Source of the DNA: Coriaria nepalensis
Taxonomy: Eukaryota; Streptophyta; Magnoliopsida; Cucurbitales; Coriariaceae
NCBI GenBank assembly: GCA_027186245.1
Contig: CP114487.1
Coordinates: 3,043,501 to 3,107,500 of the forward strand
Direction of reading: 5' to 3'
DNA: 64,000 bases
Under the pieces are notes generated by a model. The model was not told the DNA's origin, ran no database searches, and saw nothing but the letters and a program-made list of their open reading frames with translations. Shown one piece after another: positions 49,201 to 62,036 of the stretch. Within the stretch, counting starts at the first letter, position 1, and every line of letters starts with the position of its first letter. The position numbers and the translations under genes are program-made.

Positions 49201-52200
49201 CTTGTCTCCGATTGAGGCCCCCCCCCCCCCCCCGTCCCCCCCGGCCAATTCAATCAGTGCCCACAGAATCACGCATGCGTGTGTAAAGAATAATAGGATA
49301 TGTTACCTTCAGTTTACACATACATTGAAACTCAAAAGTCACTAGTAATTTTGAAGTAACTCGTGTTCTACTTATGGCTTTAGTGTTAAGACTCAGTTGA
49401 GTGGTAGATTCGAATTTCCTTCTAAATTTTTTAGAGTTAATACACACCATAACATTATCATGATATTTCATGATTATAACTCCTTAAGAATGTTTTCATT
49501 TTGACAAAAAGTGAACCCTTGATTATAGTTTCCCTTTGAAATAAATATGAATTCAACTATAATTTCTTCAAAATCTTAATCAAGAGGCGAGAACAAGGGT
49601 GAGCAAGACTGGGCAATATCCGTCCTTATTATCCTCCGATCTTTACATTTAGATCGTAAGATTTTAAAATTTATTAATATTTATCTACCAAAATTTTATA
49701 AAGTTATTGATAGTATCTTTAAATTTTTATTCACAAATTTTCTTATTTGATATTAAACATGAAGTGAAGTGTAGGGCGTAGGTGGGTTAAATGTTTGGCC
49801 GAGTTGGGACATGTCGGGCTGTGGTTGTAAAGAAATTGAATTTGGTTGTCGGAAAGAAAGATAGATATTGACCTTTATGCTCCGTCGTTTTCAGTTAGTT
49901 TAATGCCAATTGTTGGTCACCCTCAATATTTCTCACTCACTCACTAACTCAAAATGACCTTCATCAATCCTTTCAAAATCTAATTGGATTTGGATTCCAA
50001 CCACACGTGGGGCTGCCATCTGGCTATCGCTTATTATTGTACTAGATATCTGAGATGAAAAAATATCTCTTGCATTGAAAAATAAATAAATAAAGTAGAT
50101 TGAAATTTTTTTTTGCAACGTAAGTGTTCTCAGATTATAAGGTTTGTTAATCATATATTTCTTGAAAGAGGAATTTTGAAATCTAATATATATATATATA
50201 TAAAAGAAGGATGAGTTGATGTAAATTGGGAGTATCAATTCGAGCATACACGTGTACACATGTGGCGAGCAGTACGAGCATGCATGAATTAAGAAACAAA
50301 TTTAGATTCTTTTAGATATGCTAATTTGGAGCAAGTTAAGTTGAACAGATGAAATTAACATAAAAACAGACTTGTCCCTGCCCCATCCACCTTTCGGAGG
50401 ACGCTATCCCCAAATGCATGATCAAGTGGTTGTAAGTTTCTTGATATGTTTCGACTATTTTAGAATGGTATAGTCTTCCTTCAATGATATTAGGACTTTA
50501 TTATGTGAGATGAGAGCCCTCATTCTTTTCTTCCAAGTTCTATAATCCGACTTCCCATCAAAACACGAGATCTCCATTTCCTCAAGATAACAATACAAAA
50601 GCACACCACACAAGCAAAAAACCAGCAAGTATATTTATCATTTTTCCTTATAATTTTGGTATCAAAACACTCAAATCAATTCACTAAGTATAAAAAATTG
50701 CAATTAAACTAGATACTTGAACTTATCAATACAAAAAGAACTAAGAAGTTTAGATCTACCTCAAACAAAATAGGTTTGAGAAATAGAAAAAATTTCAAAA
50801 CTTAATTTCCAACTATACAACATGCACAACAACCGGCCAAGATTATTCACCGAATAATATAAGCAGATTATTCAATAAAGATACTATAAAAATCACTTTA
50901 TACAATAATCAAGCATTCAAGAAATTTTTTTTATTTCACAACTTAAGCCAAACATGGCTCTGAAATCTGCCCCTTATCCATTTTAGGTCAAAGCCGAAGT
51001 GCTCATGTTACTGTACAGATTGTTATAACATCAAGAGAATTGCAAAAAATTAAAGGCAAAATTTATAGTGATTCTATTATAATAATCATAAAATTATGAT
51101 CAAGATAAAGTATATCCTTTCGAGCTCCGAAAAATCAAAAAACTCATTTGTATTAGTGATAGAGTTCGGTACATATACAAATTCAAGCCCTAGATTCGCT
51201 AATAATACACATGCTCAATTATCAACCCATTCACCGATTCAACAAAGAAAAAACCCTTAATATAGATTTCGCAGCTAGGGAATCAATGGAGAAACAAAGA
51301 ACGCATATCGCACAATTGCAAGGAAGAATGAGTAATTTCGTGTTGCTAGGGCTGGAAAATAAGAGGAGGATTATAATCCAATTTCCGAATTATAAAAAAT
51401 TGATATTAACCCGATTTCTTTAACCCGGTAAAAATCTATACTCAAAAGCGAACCCAAAGACTTAAGTGAATAATAATCCATCCGGTTTTGAGCTCAAATA
51501 AAATATCGACACTACTGTTTTCTAAATCCATTATAGTTATTTTACCAACTTCCCTTTCTTTAATTAAACCAATTTGGTTATAGTGATTTACTTGTTTTTA
51601 CGGTTTTCTGACTTGATTCATAATTTAGGTACCTAGAATAGTATTTTATAGTTTTTACTTATTTTGTGTTACATGATAAAGTGTATGTAGTATGGACTAT
51701 AGTTTAAAGATTACAACATAAACAAACGAATGTATGTACTGAGTGTTATATAAAACAAATTGCTATTAAAATCTAATGAGGTTTCTAAATATTTGACGTT
51801 GACAACTTTAATTACTCATTACTTATTGTTATCTTACTTTTAATCAATTGTCTATTGAAAACCTACCTGATATTTTCAAATAGAATAATGGTTTAGTAAT
51901 CTATCATTATACAACCTAAAGATTTGAATGTATTAATATATACTAATTTGTAACATCATATCTTAGTTATTGATAAATTCCATTTTTTTTTATAGCAAAG
52001 AGTGATGTGATTTAACTTAGTGTATGATATGTGCAAAATAAATTCTAAAGACCTTAGTTTTACTATTCATAAGTGGTTATGTGCCCTACCTGTCATTCTA
52101 TTAATTATGTAAATGAATATTAGGGATGATCAATAGTAATCTGCTCCATTATATTGTGTTTCTATTCGGTTGAATCAGATTATTCTGATTAGAATTGTGT

Positions 52201-53500
52201 TAGATATCCAATCTGATAGTTTTTTTTTCTTTTATTTTTATTTTTAATGTAAATTATTTTAAATTTTAATTTAAATAATTCTTTATTAAAACAATTTTTT
52301 TTCCTTTCCTGTATTTCTTATAATGAATAAACTTTTTTTTTCCTTTCACACATTTTATTAATGAATTTTAATTAAATTTGATCAAATGATCTCGACTTTT
52401 AATTTTTTTTTCTTACATTAAATTTTTCTTAAAATATACTATTTAATTTATTTATTTTCATATATAAATTTTCATTATTATTTTTTATTAATTTAAAAAA
52501 AATATTTTCAAATTTTCATTTATTTTTTTAATAGATTTATATTTATGATTTAATTAAATAAAATTTTCAATTATTTATTTTTTAAATAATAGTTGATTTT
52601 TTCATATATATATATATTATTTAAAAAATATATATAATCTTCAATTAAATATATTAATATTTCTTTAAAATATTTGATATTATCTAAAATATAAATTAAA
52701 TTAGTTTTAAAAAAATTTATAGAAAAAAAAATTATTTGATCGGATCGGATTAAAAAAAAAAACATGTAATGAATATAATATCATGTTTAGCATGATGTCC
52801 ATATTGTACTTTAATAATTTTAGTTAATTATTATCATCTAAAGATTTACATAAATCCGAATGTAAATTACTTACGTAGTTTTAAGAATAATTTTTCCTTT
52901 CATTCTCGTAAAAAGATCGAATCAAACGAATGTAAGGTTTTTTGAAATGCAAAACAAAATGGGGCAGATCAAAAGTGTGGTGAAATATTTTCATAGGCCC
53001 AAAATAATATTTAAATCTTTCCGTTAATTAAAGCTGACCTTTTAATTAATACATATAATTAAAGCCCACCCACTGCTTACATAAAATGGTCAGGCCCACT
53101 CAACAGCCCAAATTAGTACCCAACTAACAGCCCAATTAATTTCCCCCGAGCCCTTTTATAAAAGAAATTTTCATATATGCATGCATTAAAGGGCCAGAGG
53201 CAGCCACTTATCAGAATCTAAGAAAACCTTGATTCCATTTTTCTTAATATTAATTAATTAAATTAATTGCATAATTTAATACATCTATGCGTTACCCAAT
53301 AATGAATCTTAAACTTCCCTTTCTCCGATTCATTCATTCATTCATTCACACTCCTCCACGTTGTTTCTTACCGAATCCAAAAAAGTCAACGAGCGGAAGG
53401 GGCAAAGTAGACATTTTATTTAACCTTACATATTTAAATAATTGACACGTTTAGGCCACTACTTTCCAAAACACCACTCTGTAACCAATCACCTATCACC
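46260..53500. other. Gene-poor interval
   Basis: No gene supported across about 7 kb. It holds a (CAC)n patch near 47610, a 16-C homopolymer at 49218-49233, (TA)n near 50188, and extremely AT-rich sequence at 52200-52760 whose ORFs are low-complexity. A leader-like 'aaccctag' region on the minus strand near 51350 has no following coding exon that I can identify. Confidence 0.45.
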
Positions 53501-53709
53501 ACCTTTCTCACAGCAGTCGGCGCCAGTTTTTGTTTGGTTTACTATATGATTCTACGATGATATTGCGCATAGAGGATAGTAACTCAGCTCACTTCCCCTG
53601 TCCTCTCGTCTCCTAGTTTTTTCCGAGTCCCTCTCGCTTTCAGTTTTGGAAGCAGCGGGAATGTTGTTCTAGGACCTGTTTCAGCGCTTCTGCAAGTTTT
53701 TTTTTTAAG

Positions 53710-54355
53710 GTAAATTCAAATCTTCGTAATATTTTAATTAATTTCAAGATATTTTGTTCATAATCTTGTTTTTTACCCCCTTATTTTTCATTTTGAGAAT
53801 GTTTCAGAAGCCTATGAAATTCCATTTTTTTTTTTCTTGACTCTTGAAATGCGATTTTGGTTCTTCTTTTTCCCGTATGAATTCGTTTATCTGATTCATC
53901 AGATTTCGAATTAAGCCATGCTGTTCGAGCTTAAATACGATTGATTTTATGTCGGAATTCGATTTCTGAATTACAAATACTTTTTGTTTCAATTTTTCTT
54001 TCGGAAAGGAAAGTTAGTGAAAGTAATCTATTTTCTTTTTGTATATTTTTGGTTTCAATAGAGTAATTAGTAGTTCAAATTTTTGGAACAAATTTTTTTT
54101 TTTTTTCTCTTTTCTGGAAATGTTTATAGAAACAGCTATTCTTATACTCATTTGATGATAACGAAGAAGCTTACAAAGGCTGGAATTGAAGAATTAAATA
54201 TGAAAAGACTAAACAACTACTCCTATTTCAAGTTGTTTAGTCTTTTTTTTTCTTCTTTCAAAACAAATAGTGTTCTTACTCGTTGAGAACTCGTTAAGTA
54301 GGAATCTCGTTTTGCATAGAATCTTATGATCTATAGGTAATTTTTGTTTTTGCAG
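53710..54355 (+). other. Probable 5' UTR intron of the GT17 gene
   Basis: A donor (ttttaag|gtaaatt, GT at 53710) and an acceptor (ttgtttttgcag| ending at 54355) bracket T-rich sequence between a promoter-like, C/T-rich leader (53580-53700) and the GT17 coding exon. Inferred from signals only. Confidence 0.45.
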
Positions 54356-54388
54356 TTATATATATGTATAAAGATTGGTTTTGGGGCC

Positions 54389-54427
54389 ATGATTGTTTCA
54401 AAGACATACCGAGCCAAACGGGGGTAG
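54389..54427 (+). other. Short upstream ORF in front of the GT17 start
   Basis: ATG at 54389 gives MIVSKTYRAKRG then TAG, 12 codons, wholly upstream of the GT17 ATG and in another frame. It could be a translational uORF, or a fragment of an older N-terminal extension (see findings). Confidence 0.4.
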
Positions 54428-54470
54428 TTTTCTCTTTCGCTGATCATCATCCTTCCATTAAAAGAGGGGC

Positions 54471-55610
54471 ATGGCGCGACCCCTCAGAAATAATCCCAGA
54501 CGAGCCCAGCCTAAGTTCCGTTTCCTTGTATTCCTCATCCTCTTACCTCTTTGCATCTTCGCCCTCTTCAACCTAAACCTCTTACAAAAAATCTCATACT
54601 TCTTCCGCCCCCTGTGGGACCAACCCCCTGCCCCCTTCACCCCTTTACGCCACTACTACGCTGAAAATGTTCCCCTTGACAACCTCTGCCGCCTCCACAG
54701 CATGTCCCTCCGCCCCTCACCCCGCCCTTTCTATGATGCCATCATCTTCAGCCACGAGGTAGACCTCCTCGAGATAAGATGGCGTGAGCTCTACCCTTAC
54801 GTCTCTAAATTCGTGATCCTCGAATCAAACACGACTTTCACAGGCATTCCCAAACCGCTCTTCTTCGCCCAAAACCGAGCCCGGTTTGCTTTTGCGGAGG
54901 GTAAGATCGTCCATAGTGTGTTTCCAGGACGGGTGGCCTCACCCGGATCCCACACAGACCCGTTCAAACTCGAACGCATGCAACGGATAGCCATGAACAA
55001 GTTGATCCGGGGTGCTGGGATTTTGACCGGGGACCTACTTATCATGTCGGACACGGATGAAATCCCAAGTCCTCATACGATAAAACTATTGCAATGGTGT
55101 GATGAGGTCCCACCCGTTGTTCATCTCGAGCTAAGGCATTATATTTATTCGTTTGAGTTTCCCGTGGACTATAGCAGTTGGCGAGCCACAGCCCATATCT
55201 TCAGCCCTGGGACCCGATACCAACATGGGCGGCAAACTGATATTATTATCTCCGATGCTGGGTGGCATTGTAGCTTCTGTTTTCGGTATATGTGGGAGTT
55301 TGCATTCAAAATGACAGGCTATAGCCATGCGGATCGTGTGAGCCGTTCGGATTTTTTGGATTATTCAAGGATTCAAAAGTTGATTTGTAAAGGGGATGAT
55401 TTATATGATATGCTTCCGGAAGAGTACAGCTTCAAGGAGTTGATTAAAAAGATGGGTTCGATTCCAAGGTCAGCTTCTGCAGTTCATCTTCCGGCATATT
55501 TGATAAATAATGCAGAGAAGTTTAAGTTTCTTCTTCCCGGGGGGTGCATAAGGGAAAGTGAGTCAAGGTCCAGGGCAAGGGTAGAGGAGGAAACGGGACG
55601 GATAGAATAG
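54471..55610 (+). CDS. Glycosyltransferase family 17 (N-acetylglucosaminyltransferase-like)
   Basis: Single coding exon of 379 residues. A short basic N-terminus ([13 protein letters not shown]) is followed by one membrane segment at about residues 16-34 ([16 protein letters not shown]), a type II Golgi-anchor layout. The catalytic region carries family hallmarks: [52 protein letters not shown] with D194-T-D196 as the DXD-like metal/nucleotide-sugar motif, [12 protein letters not shown], and [15 protein letters not shown] near the C-terminus. Animal GT17 (MGAT3) adds bisecting GlcNAc to N-glycans. Plant members share the fold but their acceptor is not established, since plants lack bisected glycans. 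The ATG has an in-frame TAA closely upstream. Confidence 0.93.
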   Translation: MARPLRNNPRRAQPKFRFLVFLILLPLCIFALFNLNLLQKISYFFRPLWDQPPAPFTPLRHYYAENVPLDNLCRLHSMSLRPSPRPFYDAIIFSHEVDLLEIRWRELYPYVSKFVILESNTTFTGIPKPLFFAQNRARFAFAEGKIVHSVFPGRVASPGSHTDPFKLERMQRIAMNKLIRGAGILTGDLLIMSDTDEIPSPHTIKLLQWCDEVPPVVHLELRHYIYSFEFPVDYSSWRATAHIFSPGTRYQHGRQTDIIISDAGWHCSFCFRYMWEFAFKMTGYSHADRVSRSDFLDYSRIQKLICKGDDLYDMLPEEYSFKELIKKMGSIPRSASAVHLPAYLINNAEKFKFLLPGGCIRESESRSRARVEEETGRIE

Positions 55611-56023
55611 TGGATATAATTTTAGGACATGATTGAACTGATTAAATGATAAAATGGTGATACAGAAAACGGAAAGAATGGTTTAGCTCTCAGAAAGTAT
55701 GGTTGTTGGTAGATTAGTTGATTTAGATATGCTTAATGTTTAGTCAAATTACTAACATGTAGCGTAAATTTTACTGGGTTTCTTCAAGTTGTGTATTTTC
55801 TTGTCTGATTTTAGAGCAGAATGTCATGTTTTTGCAGATTCTTGTGTTTATTTGCATTATTGCCAATTTTTTGTACTAGGAAAAAAAAAAAGAGAAAAGT
55901 AAAAATCTGGGTCACCTGACGGTCGCCGGTGTCACGTGACGATTTGCGCGGGTTAAACTGCAAACTTATAACAGTAGTTCTCGCATTCTCACTCTTATCA
56001 AAATACCATCTCGCGTAATTTCG

Positions 56024-56893
56024 ATGTCGAACATCGTCGTGTTGGACAACGGAGGCGGGTTAATAAAAGCTGGACTCGCCGGCGAACGCGACCCCTCCGT
56101 CATAATCCCCAACTGCCTCTACGGCCCTCTCTCCCCCAAAAATGGCTCCACCCTTCCTCCACCACCACCACCACCTCCGACGAGCTCGACCTGACCTCCG
56201 CCTCCGCCGCCCCATCGACTACGGCTACCTCATCAACCCCGACCTTTAACGCGACATCTGGTCCCACCTCTTCTTCTCTCTCCTCCTTACCGAACCGCCC
56301 TTCACTCTCCCTTCCATCCAGCGATCCACCGACGAGTTCGTCTTCGAGGAGTTCAACTTCTCTTCCCTCGACGTCTCCGATTCTTCCTCATTGGTCCATC
56401 GTTACGAGGTCAGTCGTCGGCCAATGGGCTTCGTCTCTAAGGCCCAGTGCAGCCATGTCATTGATTCTGGATTCTCATTCACTCACGCTTCGCCGGTGTT
56501 TCAGAACTTCACGCTGAATTACGCGGTGAAGAGGATCGATCTGGGAGGGAAAGCCTTGACGAATTATTTGAAGGAGTTGGTCTCGTATCGGTCTGTGAAT
56601 GTCCTGGGCGAGAGCTTTCTTATGGACGATGTTAAGGAGAAGCTCTGCTTTGTTTCCCTAGATGTCGATCGCGACCTTCAGATTGCCAGGTTTCTTTGAT
56701 CGCAGCTAGTTATTTTATTCTTCTTCTTTCTTTTTTTTTTTTAGGAATCTTTGCTGAATTTTTATGTGGATATTTTTGTGTTTGGTTTCTGAGAAAACTG
56801 CGAATCGCATGGAAATTTGAATGTTATTGCTTTAATTCTGTAAATTGCAGTGAGTACACACTTAGGGAATATTACTATATCCTTAAACCCTAG
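56024..56893 (+). pseudogene. Truncated ARP6 (actin-related protein 6) copy
   Basis: ATG 56024 starts MSNIVVLDNGGGLIKAGLAG and ERDPSVIIPNCLYGPLS, the N-terminus of ARP6, the nuclear actin-related subunit of the SWR1 complex that deposits H2A.Z. The frame ends at TGA 56192-56194 beside a CCA-repeat. The sequence continues in a second frame (DELDLTSAS), then a third (RRPIDYGYLINPDL), where a TAA at 56247 replaces an expected Gln. That third frame then stays open: RDIWSHLFFSLLL through GGKALTNYLKELVSYRSVNV to LDVDRDLQIA, with a donor at 56690. An acceptor at 56850 leads in phase into SEYTLREYYYIL, resembling exon 2, and homology then ends. So exon 1 plus the start of exon 2 survive; the rest is absent. 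Confidence 0.85.
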
Positions 56894-57049
56894 GTTCTGA
56901 TTTTGGGGTTTAGGGTTCATTCTAGTTAGAGTTCATATTGCATAAAAATGGGTAAGTCAGTAAATAAAAACTAAATCATAGAACTTTGATTAATTAAAAT
57001 GTGATTACATAAAAAATTATAAAATATAAAAAGATTGCATCAAACCTGA

Positions 57050-59160
57050 TCACATTGATTAGGGGCAACCGGGAGCTCAGGAGATATGAGTGGCACAGTT
57101 ATAGTCTGACATGTCGTCTTATTACATCTAATATCAACACATTTACTACACTTATTTTTCTTTTGTGGTTATTTTCCCTTCGAAAGTATATATCTCTTTT
57201 TGGGTCTCCCATTTTGTTTACACATGAGAATTCGTCCAATGATAACATAATGAATACTTTTTGGGAAGTCTTAATTATCACTCGATGGTATATGATAAAT
57301 TAATTATGCATACGCTTACCTCAATTTTAAAGTCGTGTAGTATTCTAAGCATAAGTTGTGAGGTAAAACCACGCGATTACTCAAAGCTAAGAAATCAAAC
57401 TTCTAAAGCATATGTGCACGAGATCTTTTCCAATATGAAACCCTTGCATATGTAATTCTTAAACTAAATCTACCAACGCATTAGTAGTAGAACCACCGAT
57501 CATCTCAAACATTGACTCGTCCATGCTACCAACCTTCATTGTTAACGATTTACTGTGTATTTTTATTAAATCTTTCTCTACCCTAGTAGTCAATGGGGTG
57601 TTTATTTGATTTGGTATACATTTTCGTTTGTAAAACCAAATTGTTATGATCTTTCTGACTCCATCGAGCAATACTATAATTAGATAATTACGTCTATCTT
57701 TCGAAGAAGCGTTAAGTGATTCTGTAATATTATTATTATTATTATATTGTATAGATGACCAAGGAAACGAGCTCTCGTCCAACATTGAAATCATACTATC
57801 TCTAGATAGGTTGCCACATTGGGTTGTTGCGATCGAATCTTGTTGAAGTATGTGTTGAAATATTTAACCGTGTATGCTTTGTCCGCCTTGCAGAATAGAT
57901 CGATAAACCCACCACACTTGAACTTAGCCTTTATGTTTTGCTCGAGGTTCCACATATATGCATTGTATTTTGTATTGGAATAAACATTCTATATAGCATT
58001 ATCAATACTATTTGTCTGATCTAATACAAAAACCAAATCCACGGCATTAGGGATCAAACTCTTTAGGTTACTCAAAAACCATTTTCATGAGGCATTATTC
58101 TCTTAATCAACTTCAACCCATGCTATTAGATAAAAGTGGTAGTTACAATCCTAAGTACTTGTAGACAAAAGCATACCTTTGTACTTGAACTTCCAAATTA
58201 TTCTACCAATGCAAATAAACCTTCTCAAAAATCGAAATCCCTTTATTGCAGCTTCAAATACCATGAAAAATAAAGAAATGTATTATTTATATCTGTCAAA
58301 AGTGCCATAATAGACCTTGAATTTATTATTTTCATCATGCTTATATATAATAGTAAGTCTCTATAATTAATCTCTACCATACTCTGAATAAGGTTATCTG
58401 CAATAGATATTGATTTTCATACTTCTTAATAACTAATTTGTACCCTTAGATCATTACAAAAAATATCAACAAGAAGTCGCACCTTCGGAGTTTCATTACA
58501 CCCTTGGTAGTTGCTCTTCACATATCGACCACTTATAGATGCCGATGATTGTGTTGCTTGAATGAAAGACAGGTATGCTGATCTTTATAGGTTTGAACTT
58601 GAAAAAATAAAAAATTCTTCTTTCCAATTGCCCAGATTCATCACTTGTAATTTGGATTCAAACATACAACAACAAACATAGTCTTATTTGACTTCTTAAC
58701 TTTGAACTCAAAATTTCTCGACATCGCATGCACATGTAGACTTACCTTCAGTTCTTCCTTTGAGATAAAGTATTATTTAACATAAAACTCTTCTCTGCTT
58801 GATTGGGAATAAATAATTATGAACTAAATTGCTTTCACCGCGTGCGGAATGCTGGGTAGCAATATGAATAAAGCCTCTTTGCCTTTAATTTCATCTCCTG
58901 ATTTTGGTAAACACATTATACATGGAGTTTGTGACGATGGTTTGTTAGTTCTATTGATCTAAGCTATCATAATTCTCAATGAATCTTACTCTCCTTAAGA
59001 GGTCATCCTCATATCCTTGATTCACAATATTATCTTTATTGTTTTGATGACTAATATGTTATTCCTCCACTCTTTCACCTTCGCCATCATAATTCATAAT
59101 CTCGTTCTTTTTACCATCAACCTCATCATCCTCAACCTCGTTTGCGTATTAGAATCCTCA
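57050..59160 (-). mobile_element. Decayed Mutator-like (MULE) transposase
   Basis: Minus strand, in order: FISKEELKVSLHVHAMSRNF followed by EFKVKKSNKT (58770-58680, MuDR N-terminal DNA-binding domain), HTCLSFKQHNHR, GMLLSTST (58160), FYLIAWVEVD and KWFLSNLK (58100-58060), and KADKAYTVKYFNTYFNKIR (57890-57840). ESLNASSKDRRNYLIIVLLD and GVRKIITIWFYKRK follow (57715-57620), then a C-terminal CSKC..CNKTTC knuckle near 57140. This is the domain order of plant MULE transposases. Stops and frameshifts show it is inactive. Terminal inverted repeats were not found. Its 3' side lies against the point where ARP6 homology stops. Confidence 0.8.
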
Positions 59161-59319
59161 TCTAAAGCCTTACTACATGGTCTCATTTGTTTTTAGTAAT
59201 TTCACATTTTTATTTGTTTTTTAATAAATTGTAAAATAAAAAGATGGCTATTGTGTTGAAGAAAAAGAAAAAAAGAGTTAAGTTATTCTTTGAGAAACTT
59301 TCCTATTTAAAGCCCCGAC

Positions 59320-60690
59320 CGACCTTATAATATATTAAAAATTATATTTAAGCATATTATGAGGACATGTGGCAATTTATTTTCACTCCAAAATAGCATG
59401 TAGCAAAATTATTTATAAGCTTTCTAAAATATACTTTTCAAAGATAAATAATTGCTCATGTTCTAAATTTCCAATACTACAATAAATTAATTATTAGAAA
59501 TATGAAAAGACTCTTTTCATCAACACAAAATTCAGATTATTGGAAGCCTTTATGCTATTATAATAAAATTCTCAAATTTCAATACTATGATTATTTATTT
59601 AATATTATTAGAAAATTTTCTTAACTCTTCACCTCCCTTTACATCTTGAGTGTACAAAGGAAACAAATAAAAATAAACAAAAATTACAAAAACTTTTCAT
59701 AGTTTATTATGAAAGGGAAAAAGAAACCCATAAAAAATCCAAGTTAAAAGAAAAAAAAAGAAAAAAAAAAGAAATAGAAAATTTATGAGTTAATTTAAAT
59801 TATAATAAAAAAAAGAATTGTAAAATATTTTTCAATAAATTAATAGTTTAAACTAACTGATTATCTGATATTACTCGTAAAAAATAGAGATCATGAGTTT
59901 CAATCATTCGTTGGTAATATAAAGGATCATTAAAGGTGGGAATTGAAATTGATTTAATTATTTATATTAGTGTTATACAATTATTGCATAATAATAATAA
60001 TTATTACATAGATGTGAGCCTTAAAGGTCGGAATTGAAAATTAATTATATTATATTATTAAAAGTTGTTCTTAGTATATTATGAGGATAGGTGGTAATTT
60101 TGTTTTACTCTCGAATGCTATGCGGAAAAATTATTTGTAAAATTACAAAAATACCCTTTTTATAAAATAAATAAATGCTCTCACCTTATAAATTTCTAAT
60201 ATTACAATAAATTAATTATTGAAAAATTCACATTATTAGAAGTTTTTATGATATAATAAAATTTTCAAATTTCAATATTATCATATTTTTAGGCTAAATA
60301 AAAGTTTAAAAAAAAAAAAACTCCTATATAATAAAATGAGTAAAAAAGAGTCTATATATTTTGTATTATGGGATTAAAACCCTCTCATATCTAGAATTCT
60401 GTTTTTTAACTAATAGAATACTGACATGCGTGGCATGCTGACTAAGTACGTACATTGAAAAAGGATTATAAAATTCAATGTTTTCATTTTTTTACATCCA
60501 AACTTTTAATTAATTAAGTTTTTCTCCCCTAGTTCATAAATATTATTTCATTTTTATCCTTTAGTTCATCAATAATCGTCGGCACTATTTGTAAACTTTC
60601 TCAAATACCCTTTTTATAAAATTAATAATTTCTCACCCTCTAAATTTCTAAATACTATAATTAATTACTATTCTATCTCTTCAAAGGTAT
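59320..60690. repeat. Three diverged copies of an AT-rich segment
   Basis: Copy A (about 59330-59630) and copy B (about 60050-60300) share in order 'atattatgagga.a.gtgg.aattt', 'aaaattattt', 'aatactacaataaattaattatt', and 'ataataaaatt.tcaaatttcaata'. A partial copy C is at about 60585-60690. Another short duplicate (taaaggt(g/c)ggaattgaaa) occurs at 59935 and 60022. Probably a non-autonomous transposon family; no termini found. Confidence 0.6.
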
Positions 60691-60699
60691 CAAATTAGG

Positions 60700-62000
60700 T
60701 GGCCTAAGATGGATAGTAAAAGACAAATAAGGAAAAGGGTGGCCCCTTGAATGATTTTCAGATTTTGTTAGGAAAAAAAAACAGAGAGAAAGAATCATGT
60801 TCTTTTGAATAGCAAGAGTCAAAGATGCTACTTATGAATATCTAGACAAGCCTGCTTGATGTTCTTAGTATTCATTATCTAAAACAGTTGAAAATTGCAA
60901 ACAAAAATAGTCCAAAATCAAAGGTGTTGACGAGTATATCATGCTCCAAGCAGCACAGTAATGGATCTCAGCACAAAACCCAAATCCAAGAAGATGATGC
61001 TTTCTCTCTAGTTGGATTCCAGGAGCCGGAAGTCGTGCAGTGCCGGAGGCCGGAAGCGCCTTGCAGCGGAGAGATGGAAGATGTTGAGAACAGAATCAAA
61101 ACTCAAAAGGGATTAGGGTTGGTAAATAAAAATGAAATGTTCAAATTAAACTTGAGAAATTTAACGGCTGAGAAGTATTATAGTAGGAATTCCCAAAACC
61201 GCCGTTAATGCTACAAGAAGCAGATACAGAAATAGATTCACATAAGGCAACTGCATCTTTTAAAAGGCAATCAATCAAAGACCACGCATAAATCAATGAA
61301 CTAAATATTCTATTCATTATTTCATTCAATATTTCATTTCATGCAATTACATTCATTGCAATAAATAATACTTTATTTCATTCAATTATCTCAAAATTTG
61401 AATATTTCCCATTCTTAAATATAAATTATTCTTTTTTTTTAATGTAATTATTAAATATTGTATGCCAACGACCGCGCCACTTAGATTCTAGTCAATGCAT
61501 ACTCGGGAAAAATTCTTCAAGAGTGGTTGCTGTACACGGAATATATATATATCAAAGGTCAAAACAAAACACCTATTTTTCCTAATAAATTTGTACATTA
61601 CGACTTACCTTACGTGACCAATGATCATGCATGCACATTGCAACATAATAGGTATATTTAAATACCAGAGATTAGGATTTCAACCCCAACAAAATGGTAA
61701 TATTATAGATTTGGGCAAAAGCCGGCCCTAATTTGGGTTGGTACAATGTACATGTATATAGAGTCAACTACGAGGAGTAGGTAGCCAAAAGTCTACTTTT
61801 AATTTTTTTTTTTTTTTAATCATTATTATTATTGCGTCAATGATCCCGGCCTTCGAGAGTGTCTAATTCGTAGACAATATGATTGATTACTCAACATCCC
61901 TATGTTATTTAAGCATCAACAAATACTACTCCAACCCTCCATCTCTCTAAACTCTAAATTAGTCTCTTTTAACAGAAGACTCTAAGGAAGGATATACCTA
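60700..62000. other. Intergenic stretch with a GC-richer island
   Basis: At 60990-61110 the base composition rises and a 106-codon open frame lacks an ATG until 61071 (then 45 codons: MEDVENRIKTQKG..). No domain was recognised. On the minus strand the same stretch resembles a 5' leader containing 'aaccctaa'. It may be an exon fragment of an unidentified gene. The right end is the phytocyanin promoter. Confidence 0.3.
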
Positions 62001-62036
62001 ACACAACCAGGGACGACCTGTTTGAACACATCGAAA

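Noticed and set aside
52571..52765. 64-codon minus-strand ORF
   Set aside because: Composed of Ile, Tyr, Asn, Phe and Lys from extremely AT-rich DNA; chance frame.
56024..56699. Functional ARP6 gene
   Set aside because: Two frame changes, an in-frame TAA and absence of everything past the start of exon 2 rule it out unless the assembly is wrong.
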